Notes: generated from the sequence alone by a model not told the origin. 64,000 nt of DNA from Bacillus sp. MYb209 (GCF_002975175.1 NZ_PCNZ01000003.1:1-64000); one strand, 5' to 3'. Positions 36,967-45,508 are shown, counted from the first letter of the stretch. Translations and numbers: made by a program.

Positions 36967-37064
36967 AATGAATTTCTCCTCTAAATTATGAATTCATTGC
37001 TGTGTTTTCTAGACTGTTTCTCTCACATTAAATGACAAATTCTTTTTCTTTCATTTCTCTTCTC

Positions 37065-38195
37065 TTAATAGGCTCTAACTGGCGATATAAGATGTACTGC
37101 TGCAGATTGTTCACCTGCTTCAATTAATATCGGTCTCATAGAACCACCAAAACTTAAAGTAACTGTTTCTTCTTTCATTGCTTTTAAAGCGTCAACCATA
37201 AAACGTCCATCAAAAGAGATATTTAATTGCTTCTCTCCATGAATCGCATCTATTTGTTGTGTTTCGGATATCTTACCGACCTGAGAAGCGTTAGAAGAGA
37301 TTTGTATTGTGGATTCGTCGATGATTTCTAAATTTACGTTGTTATTCGCCCATTCACTTGCTAATAAACTAGATCGATCTACACCTTGTAAAATCTTTTT
37401 TCTATCTATGTTAATTACCGTTTGAAATTCATTTGGTATTAGGCTAGATATATTAGGGTATTTCCCTTCAATTAACCTTGAATACAACGTAATTGTACCG
37501 AATTTAAAAATAATGTGACTTTCTGAAAGATATATGTATACAAAGTTTGAATTGTTGTTCATTAATTTTAGAAGTTCACTAATAGTTGAACTTGGTATAA
37601 TGCAATTTGCTTTCGCATGAGATGAAATTAATATTTCACGTAAAGCCAGTCTATGCGAATCAGTCGCAGCGCAAATTAATTTATTATGCTCAAAAACGAT
37701 ATGTATGCCAGTAAGAACCGGTCTAGATTCATTTTTAGCAGCTGCAAAAGCAGTTTGTTTAAATACTTCAATCAACTGTTCTGTTTCTACTTGTATTTCT
37801 GTATGTTCGTCTAAAAATGGTACATTAGGAAACTCATTCGCCGAGAAGCCATTTAAGTTTAAAGTAATTTCATCAGATTGAATTGTAATCAACTGCTCAT
37901 TCATACTTTTTATTAAAATCTCAATTGGCATTTTCTTAATAATTTCAATGAAATACTTTGCCGGTACAACAATACTCCCTTCTTTTAAAATAGTTGCAAT
38001 TTGTTCGTCTTCAATTGAAATAGGTATAAATCTTTCAATGAAAATATTCGAATTGCTTGCGATTAAAGTAATTCCAGATTGATCTGCTGTTATTTTTATT
38101 CCGGATAATATAGGAATTAAAGTTTTTGTTGAGATAGCTTTACTTACTTCTGAAAGAGCTTGTGTAAATTGTTTGTGATTAACGATAAACTCCAT
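37065..38195 (-). CDS. dnaN: DNA polymerase III beta subunit paralogue (sliding clamp)
   Basis: 376 residues, full length for DnaN. Start MEFIVNHKQFTQALSEVSKA, ILSGIKITA early, ESRPVLTGIHI in the middle domain and the C-terminal LISPVRAY correspond to the three repeated clamp domains and the conserved end where partner proteins dock. Clamps encircle DNA and tether polymerases and repair factors. The main dnaN is normally beside dnaA and recF at the origin; here the neighbours are a NUDIX gene 30 bases upstream and no replication gene, so this is an accessory copy, known in the B. cereus group. GGGGG lies before the ATG. It may be co-transcribed with the NUDIX gene. Confidence 0.88.
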   Translation of the reverse strand: MEFIVNHKQFTQALSEVSKAISTKTLIPILSGIKITADQSGITLIASNSNIFIERFIPISIEDEQIATILKEGSIVVPAKYFIEIIKKMPIEILIKSMNEQLITIQSDEITLNLNGFSANEFPNVPFLDEHTEIQVETEQLIEVFKQTAFAAAKNESRPVLTGIHIVFEHNKLICAATDSHRLALREILISSHAKANCIIPSSTISELLKLMNNNSNFVYIYLSESHIIFKFGTITLYSRLIEGKYPNISSLIPNEFQTVINIDRKKILQGVDRSSLLASEWANNNVNLEIIDESTIQISSNASQVGKISETQQIDAIHGEKQLNISFDGRFMVDALKAMKEETVTLSFGGSMRPILIEAGEQSAAVHLISPVRAY

Positions 38196-38225
38196 TTTTC
38201 CCCCGCCTTAAATGAAATAATATCT

Positions 38226-38669
38226 TTATGAAGATTGATGAATAATAGTGCCATTAAAAATATAAGGAACTTTTTCTTTCTTTTGTAAAAGGCCTTTTAA
38301 GTGTTCTGGTATACGTAAATAAGGTTCTGCTTTATACAATTCCATCCAAGTTATTTCTTCGATTTCTTTTGGCCGTGATATGCAGATTTCCCCTCCTATT
38401 ATTTCTCCTGAAAAATTAAAGAAGATTGCATGATGTCCTCTCTCCTCGAAAAAAGCTTCACTAATGGAACAAATTCCTTTTACGGATATATCTAGTCCCG
38501 TTTCTTCTTTCACTTCCCGAATGACTGCCTCTTCTAACGTTTCCCCGAATTTAACTGAGCCACCTGGTAATGTATAATAAGAGCCGTTTTTCCCTTTGTT
38601 TTTTACCATTAAAATCTTTTCGTTAGTTTTGTCGTACAAAAGTGCATATGTAACATTAACTTTTTTCAT
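38226..38669 (-). CDS. NUDIX hydrolase
   Basis: 147 residues. The NUDIX box GSVKFGETLEEAVIREVKEE with TGLDI fits GX5EX7REUXEEXGU exactly. It hydrolyses a nucleoside diphosphate linked to another moiety. The dnaN paralogue starts 30 bases downstream on the same strand, so a joint role in nucleotide or DNA housekeeping is possible (inference). Ribosome site AGGGGAGATAA. Confidence 0.88.
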   Translation of the reverse strand: MKKVNVTYALLYDKTNEKILMVKNKGKNGSYYTLPGGSVKFGETLEEAVIREVKEETGLDISVKGICSISEAFFEERGHHAIFFNFSGEIIGGEICISRPKEIEEITWMELYKAEPYLRIPEHLKGLLQKKEKVPYIFNGTIIHQSS

Positions 38670-38732
38670 ATTTATCTCCCCTAATAATAGGGATTTTCTG
38701 TCTCTATTTCAATCTACCAGATACATACAAAT

Positions 38733-38779
38733 TAAAAAGAACGTATTTTGAAAAGATTATTCAAAGTACGCTCTTTTAT
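38733..38779 (-). terminator. terminator hairpin
   Basis: AAAAAGAACGTATTTTGAA pairs with TTCAAAGTACGCTCTTTT; downstream of the acetyltransferase at 38822. Confidence 0.6.
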
Positions 38780-38821
38780 TTGAGGGATTTTATAAACTAA
38801 CATTAATGAATTCTATGCATT

Positions 38822-39238
38822 TTATAACCTTTTTTCTAAATAGTAACGATTGTGTCCTTTTGGATGATCTTCACTTATTCCAATTACTTTATATCCATGC
38901 TTTTTATAAAAATCAGGTGCTTGAAAGCTAAAAGTATCTAAGTTGATTAGCCTACATTCTTTTTCAATTGCAAATTCTTCAATAAGATTCATTAATTTGC
39001 TTCCGTAACCTCCGTGTCTATATTCTTCAGAAACCCATAGGAAATCAACATGTACATGGTGCCAAAATGTGATTGCCGTTATCCCTCCTACTATTTCTTC
39101 TTTTTCATTTTTTACTATAAAACTAACCTTTTCTGAAGGTGTTTTTTCTTCATTCGAAAGTTGTTTTTGGTTATATTCAATTACTTTTTCTCTTATGTAA
39201 TCACTATCTTCTTGTACCCATTGCTTTACTATTTTCAT
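38822..39238 (-). CDS. GNAT acetyltransferase
   Basis: 138 residues starting MKIVKQWVQEDSDYIREKV. VDFLWVSEEYRHGGYGSKLM is motif A and LDTFSFQAPDFYKKHGYKVI is the closing block; IISEDHPKGHNRYYLEKRL ends the protein, typical of small cytosolic GNATs related to YafP-like enzymes. An in-frame GTG 12 bases upstream overlaps GGAG, so the ATG at 39238 is preferred. Substrate unknown. Confidence 0.82.
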   Translation of the reverse strand: MKIVKQWVQEDSDYIREKVIEYNQKQLSNEEKTPSEKVSFIVKNEKEEIVGGITAITFWHHVHVDFLWVSEEYRHGGYGSKLMNLIEEFAIEKECRLINLDTFSFQAPDFYKKHGYKVIGISEDHPKGHNRYYLEKRL

Positions 39239-39383
39239 TTTAAGTATCACGCTCCTTTTATTGTATCAATTCAATTTAATAATCGAATTGTCCTGTCTTT
39301 TTTTATAGTAGGTTATGTAATAAATAAAAGGACAAAATTAAATACTTTGAGTGGAATCCATTTTTTATACAATATTTTGTAAT

Positions 39384-39417
39384 GAAAAAAGAGTCCTATC
39401 ATAAGGACTCTTTTTTT
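39384..39417. terminator. terminator of the OFA transporter gene
   Basis: AAAAAAGAGTCCT/AGGACTCTTTTTTT stem with T runs in both directions. Confidence 0.85.
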
Positions 39418-39421
39418 AGCA

Positions 39422-40630
39422 TTAAGCTATTTTTCGATTTAATTGTTTTATTTCCTTCTTCTTTTTTGCATTTGGAGGCCGGATTAATATAGAGATAACG
39501 AATGATATAATACTTAAAACACCGATTGTAATGAAAGTTGGCTGAAATCCGCCGAGTAGTGCTCCGATAAATGATCCTGCGAGTGCACCAAATCCGAAGC
39601 CTTGGTAAACAATTCCGTAGTTCGTACTATGGTTTTTTAATCCGAAGAAATCCCCGACGATGGCTGGGAATATAGTGATGTTACCACCAAAACAAAAAGC
39701 AACACTTGCTACACAGGCAAAATAAATACCGTAATTCAATGGAATAAAACTTAAAGTGAAAACGGACAATCCAATAATAATAAATGTTGCAGATACGATT
39801 TTTAATCTACCTATTTTATCCGATAACGTTCCGAGAATAATTCTCCCCACTGTATTAAAGACGGCAATCATTGCGACGGCATTAGCTGCGGTTGCTGCAC
39901 TAAGACCAACGAGCTGCACCCCAATGTCTTTTACCATTCCGATTAAATACAAACCACCCATACATGATGTGAACAGCATAAAAAATAAGAGATATACTTG
40001 TTTCGTTCGCATCATTTCACGCGGAGTATAGTCATTGTGTAATGTTTCAGTTACGGTGTTACTTACATTTGCTTCGCGTAAGAAGAACGATCCGATTAAT
40101 ACTAAAAGTAAGACGATAATACCCCAATATAAAAATGCTTGTGATACACCAAGACTATTAATAAGATTCCCGTTTATATATCTAAAGATTAAGCTACCCA
40201 TTCCGTATGCTGAAACAGATATGCCAGAAATGAGCCCTTTACGATTCGGAAACCATTTAATTAAATTAGATAGTGATGTAATATACGCAGTTCCATCTGC
40301 ATAACCGACAACAACACCAGCTAATAAATAAAGTAATGGTAATGATGAAACTTGTGAACTGAGTATTAAACCGAGTCCTAGAACAATACCTGCAGTAGCA
40401 ATAAGTTTACGAAGTCCTAATTTTTGTTGTAGCTTTGCTGCAAATAGTGTTGAAAATGATAAAGAAAAACTCGTAATAGAGAAAGTGATTGCGACTGAAT
40501 TAAGGTTCCATCCAAACTTACTTACAAGGGGCTGATTAAATAAACTCCATGTATAAATTGTTCCTAGGCCAATTTGAACAATGATTGTACCTAGAACAAT
40601 TAATAGCGGATTTATTGATTTTTGTTTCAT
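39422..40630 (-). CDS. MFS transporter, oxalate/formate antiporter (OFA) family
   Basis: 402 residues, twelve predicted membrane segments. The N-terminal GTIIVQIGLGTIYTWSLFNQ is the OFA family signature, as are WFPNRKGLISGI after segment 4 and NYGIVYQGFGFGALAGSF in segment 11; the MFS loop reads LSDKIGRLK. Members exchange small carboxylates (oxalate/formate, or pyruvate-type acids). Basic C-terminal tail. GAGGACAG precedes the ATG. Single gene. Confidence 0.85.
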   Translation of the reverse strand: MKQKSINPLLIVLGTIIVQIGLGTIYTWSLFNQPLVSKFGWNLNSVAITFSITSFSLSFSTLFAAKLQQKLGLRKLIATAGIVLGLGLILSSQVSSLPLLYLLAGVVVGYADGTAYITSLSNLIKWFPNRKGLISGISVSAYGMGSLIFRYINGNLINSLGVSQAFLYWGIIVLLLVLIGSFFLREANVSNTVTETLHNDYTPREMMRTKQVYLLFFMLFTSCMGGLYLIGMVKDIGVQLVGLSAATAANAVAMIAVFNTVGRIILGTLSDKIGRLKIVSATFIIIGLSVFTLSFIPLNYGIYFACVASVAFCFGGNITIFPAIVGDFFGLKNHSTNYGIVYQGFGFGALAGSFIGALLGGFQPTFITIGVLSIISFVISILIRPPNAKKKKEIKQLNRKIA

Positions 40631-40733
40631 ACTAACTGTCCTCTTCTTTTTTCATGACATGAATTTTCTCAGTTAGTATATCCATGATAAATTGCAAGAT
40701 ACTGTACGGAAAATGGAAATTAAGTTAGTTTAC

Positions 40734-40768
40734 ACAAAAAGACACGTCATAAAGAAGTGCCTTTTTGT
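40734..40768 (-). terminator. terminator of the 47-residue gene
   Basis: CAAAAAGGCAC/GTGTCTTTTTG stem on the minus strand, ending in T-rich sequence, 140 bases past the small gene. Confidence 0.55.
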
Positions 40769-40908
40769 AGGTTATATACAGCATTTAAAGAAAGCTTTGT
40801 TAAGATAAGACATTTTCGAATGCTTATGTACATATGTTATCAAATAATTTGCTGAAAGTGATGAGACTTAAGACGTATTTTTCTTTCGTAAATAAGTCGG
40901 AGAGAAAA

Positions 40909-41052
40909 TTAATATTCAATTTCCTCGAAATCTTTCGGTTGCGGTACAGTTTGCATATTAGCTGCATCTTTTGGATCGCTATAAATCGCATTTTGTTCCA
41001 TATTTACATCTTTTATATTTTGCTTTTTATTGTTGTTCACTTCTTTCTTCAT
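40909..41052 (-). CDS. 47-residue hydrophilic protein
   Basis: AAAGGAGTGAGGTTTA and ATG give an excellent start for MKKEVNNNKKQNIKDVNMEQ, NAIYSDPKDAANMQTVPQPK, DFEEIEY. It is acidic/polar with no hydrophobic segment and resembles small sporulation-associated or stress proteins of Bacillus in character only. It is followed by a terminator and lies just downstream of a serine hydrolase on the same strand. Confidence 0.6.
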   Translation of the reverse strand: MKKEVNNNKKQNIKDVNMEQNAIYSDPKDAANMQTVPQPKDFEEIEY

Positions 41053-41083
41053 TAAACCTCACTCCTTTACGTTATAGGAGTAG

Positions 41084-42112
41084 TTATGCCCTAATCGTAT
41101 TATTTTTACTGCTGCTAAATGTATCAGCGACTAAATTACTAAATTCACGTAAATAATATAAATAATTCTCCCCGCCATAGTTATATCTTTTGTTGTACAT
41201 TTTTGCGACGACAACATTATGTTCTGGAATCACTAATATGGTTGGTCCTGTAATTCCTAATATTTGATAAGAACCTTTAGGAACTCGTTCACCAAGCTCA
41301 CTAAATAAGGCAGGTTCATTTTGAACAAACCAAAACAACCCGTTTTGTGGCAGTTCTTTATTTATATATTTTGGACTCTGCAAACTCGTAGCAATTTCTA
41401 TAACTTCTTTTGGCACAATTTGTTTACCATTTATGACACCTTGATTTAAATGAAGGTTTCCCCAATAAGCAAATTCCCTAGCAGAGACAAAAAGGTTTTT
41501 TTCCGTACCATCATCTACTGTGCCAATACTACATATCGCGTCCGTGTTTGGATTTACAATAACATTAACTAAATTATCATCTTGCTGTATCCTCCATCCT
41601 GTTTCTTTGAAGTTAGATGGCTTAAATACACGCTCCTTTAACAGTTCAGGAAAACTTTTATTATAAAGCTGATAAATAAGACGTGTAATCATTCTTACAT
41701 TAATATCTCTATACGCCCAAGCTTGTCCAGGTTCAAATTCACGATAAATTGTTCCATCATCATTTTCATTTAAACCGTGCGAATGGGTTACTAAATGTCT
41801 TATCGTTGTTTTACCGAGTAACGAAGGATTATAGTCTTTACAATAAATTACTGCTTCGTCATCTAGAGATTTTATTTTCCCCTCATAAAGTGCATAAGCT
41901 ACCATTAGTCCTAAATAACTTTTTCTAGCGGAAGCGACATTGAACTGTGAAGTTGCTGTTATCTTTTTACTATTCAATGTGTTTGAATGCTTTCCACTAT
42001 AATGCTCTAATACAATTTTGTTATCTTTCATAATACAAAGTGCTGCTGCAGAACTTTGATTTGTCTCTTTAATGCTTTCTACCCATGAAATCAACTTCTC
42101 AAATGTGTACAA
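41084..42112 (-). CDS. serine hydrolase, beta-lactamase/PBP-related (class C-like)
   Basis: 342 residues without a signal peptide. SxxK is in FNVASARKSYLG (Ser-Ala-Arg-Lys) near residue 61, the Tyr motif is AYRDINV near 151, and GRSxxx-like LGITGPTILVIPEHNVVVAK closes the fold. RHLVTHSHGLNE is the typical class C substructure. Family members are cytoplasmic or surface esterases/peptidases; substrate unknown. Short spacing (31 bases) to the small protein gene downstream suggests one transcript. Confidence 0.8.
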   Translation of the reverse strand: MYTFEKLISWVESIKETNQSSAAALCIMKDNKIVLEHYSGKHSNTLNSKKITATSQFNVASARKSYLGLMVAYALYEGKIKSLDDEAVIYCKDYNPSLLGKTTIRHLVTHSHGLNENDDGTIYREFEPGQAWAYRDINVRMITRLIYQLYNKSFPELLKERVFKPSNFKETGWRIQQDDNLVNVIVNPNTDAICSIGTVDDGTEKNLFVSAREFAYWGNLHLNQGVINGKQIVPKEVIEIATSLQSPKYINKELPQNGLFWFVQNEPALFSELGERVPKGSYQILGITGPTILVIPEHNVVVAKMYNKRYNYGGENYLYYLREFSNLVADTFSSSKNNTIRA

Positions 42113-42147
42113 ATGAACATCCCCCTAAAGCGTATAAGCATGACAAT

Positions 42148-42200
42148 ATGAAAGAAAAGCGTCAATACTATTTAATCTTGTATCTGCACTTTTCTTTCAT
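42148..42200. repeat. 12-bp inverted repeat
   Basis: ATGAAAGAAAAG at 42148-42159 and its perfect complement at 42189-42200 flank a 29-base loop, between the bacteriocin-like gene and the serine hydrolase. It may act as a weak terminator for the gene at 42226; tail on the minus strand is not a clean T run. Confidence 0.5.
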
Positions 42201-42225
42201 GTAAAATATTATTGATTTGTAATAC

Positions 42226-42507
42226 TTAAATAATCCACCAGCTCCAGCAATTAGAGCAGCTGAAACAACCGACACAACCAACACAGCCTACACAACCGCC
42301 ACAACGTCCGCCGCCACAACCACCACAGCGACCACCACAGCGACCACCACAACCACCACAACGTCCGCCGCAGCCGCCGCAACGACGTGCATCATCTTGG
42401 ATGTAATAATATGGATATTGATTTTGTTGCTGATCCCAATACACAATATTACCAGGTTGATAAGCATTAAGGTTTAATGATTGTAGTTCTTGTTGAAACT
42501 CATTCAT
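42226..42507 (-). CDS. heterocycloanthracin/sonorensin-family peptide precursor
   Basis: 93 residues from MNEFQQELQSLNLNAYQPGN. The leader continues IVYWDQQQNQYPYYYIQDDA RR, then a core of CGGCGGRCGGCGGRCGGRCG type repeats passing to CVGCVGCVGCFSCSNCWSWW. The leader and the Cys-Gly-Gly periodicity match heterocycloanthracin-type thiazole/oxazole-modified peptides of the B. cereus group, whose Cys residues are cyclised by a distant cyclodehydratase/dehydrogenase set. No modification, export or immunity genes are within this window, so the precursor is an orphan locally, as known for the family. GGAGGGGTTCGTA precedes the ATG at 42507; an in-frame ATG at 42522 overlaps that site and is rejected. 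Confidence 0.88.
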   Translation of the reverse strand: MNEFQQELQSLNLNAYQPGNIVYWDQQQNQYPYYYIQDDARRCGGCGGRCGGCGGRCGGRCGGCGGGRCGGCVGCVGCVGCFSCSNCWSWWII

Positions 42508-42706
42508 TACGAACCCCTCCATTTATAAATATAAATTCCGTCCAAAATTTTAAGTATATTTATTTCCTAAAATAAAGTAGAAACAAGGCTATAGACTAAA
42601 TGCGTACATCAACAAAATATGACTTTACATTAGGTGATGTACCTTGTTTTTGAGCCTATTTTCTTTATATCTTTTCGGTGGACGTATTTACTATAAATAG
42701 AGCGAC

Positions 42707-43153
42707 TTAAAGATTACTAATCCAACAATTTAGTAGTTCATCACTTAATCTTCTTTCAAGTAAGTCTTTAACTGAAGGCATTGGCATGATTTTATAAGTA
42801 TTTAATGCCTCTTTACTATAATCTATCCAATGAAATGCTAAATGAGATTCTCTAGACTTTGGTGTTAAATCAGTATGTAATTCTTGTGAATCTACTTCAA
42901 AAATGTGGTTGATTTCATGATGAAGCGTTTCTTTGTCTTGCCATTGATTTTCTATGACTCCTAAAAATTGTTTTATACTGCAATTTACTCCAAGCTCTTC
43001 TCTTAGTTCTCTTATTAATGCATTCTCTGCTGATTCACCAACTTCAACATGACCTCCAGGTAAAAAATAGTGATGTCCTATGTATTCAGCAACTAGCAAT
43101 TTTTCATCTTTAATCATAACAGCTCGTACAATGTGATGGAATTTACTGTTCAA
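42707..43153 (-). CDS. NUDIX hydrolase
   Basis: 148 residues. GGHVEVGESAENALIRELRE with ELGVNC is a complete NUDIX box. The N-terminal FHHIVRAVMIKDEKLLVAEY is the usual first strand pair. Nucleotide-diphosphate-X hydrolase of unknown substrate. Preceded by AGGAGGAATATC. The acetyltransferase at 43217 lies 63 bases upstream on the same strand; the two may be co-transcribed. Confidence 0.87.
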   Translation of the reverse strand: MNSKFHHIVRAVMIKDEKLLVAEYIGHHYFLPGGHVEVGESAENALIRELREELGVNCSIKQFLGVIENQWQDKETLHHEINHIFEVDSQELHTDLTPKSRESHLAFHWIDYSKEALNTYKIMPMPSVKDLLERRLSDELLNCWISNL

Positions 43154-43216
43154 TTGATATTCCTCCTAGTTATTTACTTTAAACTTGATTAAAATAGTCA
43201 TTTATCTTATTTAAAG

Positions 43217-43675
43217 TTAAATAAATAAACGATACACTTGTTCACCGTCATAATCATGTCCTAATGGCTGAAAACCGTACCGTTCATATAGTTTTTTTGC
43301 AGAAACATTCTCTTTATGTACAGTTAATCTAATTTCTTTACACTCTTTAAATCTATTTTTTATTAAATTAATGATTTCTCGCAATGCTGCTTTGCCGTAC
43401 CCTTTTCCTTGCTGCTTTTTATCAATGATAAATCCATTTATCCAATACATGTCTGTTGTCTCCTGTACAAAAGCGTGCATAATAAAACCAACTATAAGAT
43501 CACGATCATATATAGCGAAGGGAATATATTCAACGTTTTCACCATCTGGTTTTATGTATACTTTAGCAAGAGATACTGCCACCGCCGGGACAAATGTTGT
43601 TTGGTTTTCTTTAACTTGTAAGTTTAATGCCTCTTCCCAATTTTCTCTCGTAACAACTTTTAATTGGATATTCAA
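43217..43675 (-). CDS. GNAT acetyltransferase, BltD/spermidine type
   Basis: 152 residues. WINGFIIDKKQQGKGYGKAA is motif A; KEIRLTVHKENVSAKKLYER YGF completes the fold. YIPFAIYDRDLIVGFIMHAF and the leading ENWEEALNLQV match polyamine acetyltransferases (B. subtilis BltD-like), so spermidine/spermine or a similar amine is a plausible substrate. AAAGGAGCTTAAAATC precedes the ATG. Confidence 0.83.
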   Translation of the reverse strand: MNIQLKVVTRENWEEALNLQVKENQTTFVPAVAVSLAKVYIKPDGENVEYIPFAIYDRDLIVGFIMHAFVQETTDMYWINGFIIDKKQQGKGYGKAALREIINLIKNRFKECKEIRLTVHKENVSAKKLYERYGFQPLGHDYDGEQVYRLFI

Positions 43676-43751
43676 GATTTTAAGCTCCTTTATAAAGAGA
43701 ATGTATTTTTATATTCAACGGAGTGAAATAAATCCCTTTTTCGACATCAAC

Positions 43752-44675
43752 TTATAACATGATTTTCATAAAATCCTGGATAAATTTTTCCTCATCTAAT
43801 TGTAACGCTATACGAGCCCCTTCAGATTTAGAGTGTGGGCGAAAATCAGCAAAAGTTTGTCCCTTCGTTTCACCGCATATATCCACGGTCACTTTTCGGG
43901 ATGTATAATTTAAAAATGTAGGATTCACCAAACCGCTAATAGCAAGTACATCGTGTAATAATGGCCCTTCAATAGATGGATTGAGTTTTTGGTATGCTGA
44001 TAAATAATAATCGTACAGGGGTTTCATAATCGGCTTAAATGGATTTTTTGTATTAGCTAAAATATAAGTAAATACATTTGGGGTTAAAACTGTTTTATTT
44101 GTTACATTTAAAGGGAATAACGTTATATTTTTAGCTTGCTGAAATACAATTTGACTTGCTATAGGATCTCCGTACACGTTTGCCTCTGCTAATGGAGTAA
44201 CATTCCCTGCTTCTAAAAAGACACCACCCATAAAATAAATTCCTTTTACATTTAACATCAAATCGTTCCATAAATTAAAAGCAATTGCTAACGAGGTAGA
44301 TCTTCCTACATCGACAATTGTTAAATCTTCTCCATACTTTACAAGAATCGCAGCAATACTACCAAAATTGTATATCGGAATAGATAACACACTTTCCGGT
44401 ACATGTATGGGTCCTAATCCTTCTGGTCCATGAATTTCAGGGTAATACGTTGTAATTTCATTTGTAAGTGGCTTTGTCGCCCCGCTAATTACAGGAATAT
44501 CTTGTCTGTTTGCTAACTGTAAAATATAAGTTGCATTATGAGCGGCATGTATATGTTCAACATTTCCATATCCAGTTACGATACCAACAATTTCAATTTC
44601 AGGATGTAGTAATCCGTACATAATTGCAAATGAATCATCAATACCTGGGTCTCCGAAAAATAAAACTTTCTTCAA
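43752..44675 (-). CDS. inosine-uridine-preferring nucleoside hydrolase
   Basis: About 307 residues. The N-terminal calcium site reads KVLFFGDPGIDDSFAIMYGL, the family DxDPGxDD with the first Asp replaced by Gly (FFGDPGIDD), and GIVTGYGNVEH follows. VDVGRSTSLAIAF, MGGVFLEAGNVTPLAEANVY and the Asp of LLHDVLAIS are the remaining active-site blocks. It cleaves the N-glycosidic bond of nucleosides for base salvage. TTG at 44675 has AAAGGGGAACG ahead; an ATG at 44693 lies upstream of that site and is rejected. Single gene. Confidence 0.88.
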   Translation of the reverse strand: MKKVLFFGDPGIDDSFAIMYGLLHPEIEIVGIVTGYGNVEHIHAAHNATYILQLANRQDIPVISGATKPLTNEITTYYPEIHGPEGLGPIHVPESVLSIPIYNFGSIAAILVKYGEDLTIVDVGRSTSLAIAFNLWNDLMLNVKGIYFMGGVFLEAGNVTPLAEANVYGDPIASQIVFQQAKNITLFPLNVTNKTVLTPNVFTYILANTKNPFKPIMKPLYDYYLSAYQKLNPSIEGPLLHDVLAISGLVNPTFLNYTSRKVTVDICGETKGQTFADFRPHSKSEGARIALQLDEEKFIQDFMKIML

Positions 44676-44858
44676 GAAACGTTCCCCTTTCATAGGTAAG
44701 ATAATTATGTATATGTGGAAAAAATTTAAATCTATACAATTCTAAGCAAGTATTAATGGTGAGTAGTGTGTCGATAAAAAAGAACTTATACTAGTTCTTA
44801 TTCTGGTAATCATCTAACAGTATAATTAAATTCCGTACAAATGCTGGACTAGTGCAGA

Positions 44859-44892
44859 TTAATATAGATATTTTCCGTTATATCTATATTAA
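44859..44892. repeat. 12-bp inverted repeat
   Basis: TTAATATAGATA at 44859-44870 and its complement at 44881-44892 around a 10-base loop; no clean T tail. Lies between the nucleoside hydrolase and the EamA remnant. Confidence 0.45.
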
Positions 44893-44938
44893 AAACCCCA
44901 TATTAGTTCAATATTGTGCAACTACTCGCAGAGGTGTC

Positions 44939-45241
44939 TTACCATATTTTTTCGCTCCCAATTTGCTTATAATTATCTTTTTTAAATGTTAAATGAGCAA
45001 TCACAACTCCAAGTATAGTAATTATCCCTCCAATTATCGAAACAAAGGTTGGCACCTCACCTAACCATACCCAAGCAATAAAGCATGCAGTTACTGGTGT
45101 TAAATATAGAGAACTTGTTGCCTCAGATGCACCGGCATGGGATGTAATATATGCTAATGCAATATACGGAAGGACTGTTGGGAACACACCTAAATATATA
45201 ACGCTCAAAGTAACCTCAATAGGAGCTGCTACGATTTCTTG
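44939..45241 (-). pseudogene. EamA-family transporter, C-terminal remnant
   Basis: The frame reads QEIVAAPIEVTLSVIYLGVF, PTVLPYIALAYITSHAGASE, ATSSLYLTPVTACFIAWVWL and GEVPTFVSIIGGIITILGVV, the second EamA repeat of a drug/metabolite exporter, ending in a polar tail. Its reading frame enters abruptly near 45241, where the sequence switches to a MocR-type gene on the opposite strand. The first half with five membrane segments is missing and no start codon with ribosome site remains. Confidence 0.8.
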
Positions 45242-45463
45242 ATAAGTGGTGGATTTTTTATATGGCTAACGGTTGTACCTAACATTCCAATGAAAAAACT
45301 GTTTTCAGAGGCACTATCAAAGGGAGTTCTTTTAAACCCAGGACGTATTTATGAAGAAGAATCGGATCAGTGCATACGCTTATCGTATGGATATGCTTCT
45401 CCTGAACAAATTACTCAAGGTATTTATATATTAAGTAATTTGATTCGTAAGTTAATGGCATAA
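45242..45463 (+). pseudogene. MocR/GntR-type PLP-dependent regulator, C-terminal remnant
   Basis: The frame reads SGGFFIWLTVVPNIPMKKLF, SEALSKGVLLNPGRIYEEES, CIRLSYGYASPEQITQGIYI LSNLIRKL. This is the last third of the aminotransferase-like domain of MocR regulators. The GntR-type DNA-binding head and the PLP-lysine region are gone. The fragment abuts the EamA remnant; the two genes were divergent neighbours whose 5' parts were deleted together. Confidence 0.8.
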
Positions 45464-45464
45464 T

Positions 45465-45496
45465 AAAAATCCTCTTTTATATAAAGAGGATTTTTT
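45465..45496. terminator. bidirectional terminator
   Basis: AAAAATCCTCTTTA/TAAAGAGGATTTTT stem with T runs on both strands; between the MocR remnant and the DUF4269 gene. Confidence 0.85.
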
Positions 45497-45508
45497 TGTG
45501 TACCTTAT

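Noticed and set aside
42240-42380. Short periodic repeats on the DNA level (CCACAACCACCACAACG...) resembling a repeat array
   Set aside because: They are the codons of the Cys-Gly-Gly core of the heterocycloanthracin precursor; no CRISPR-like spacer structure.
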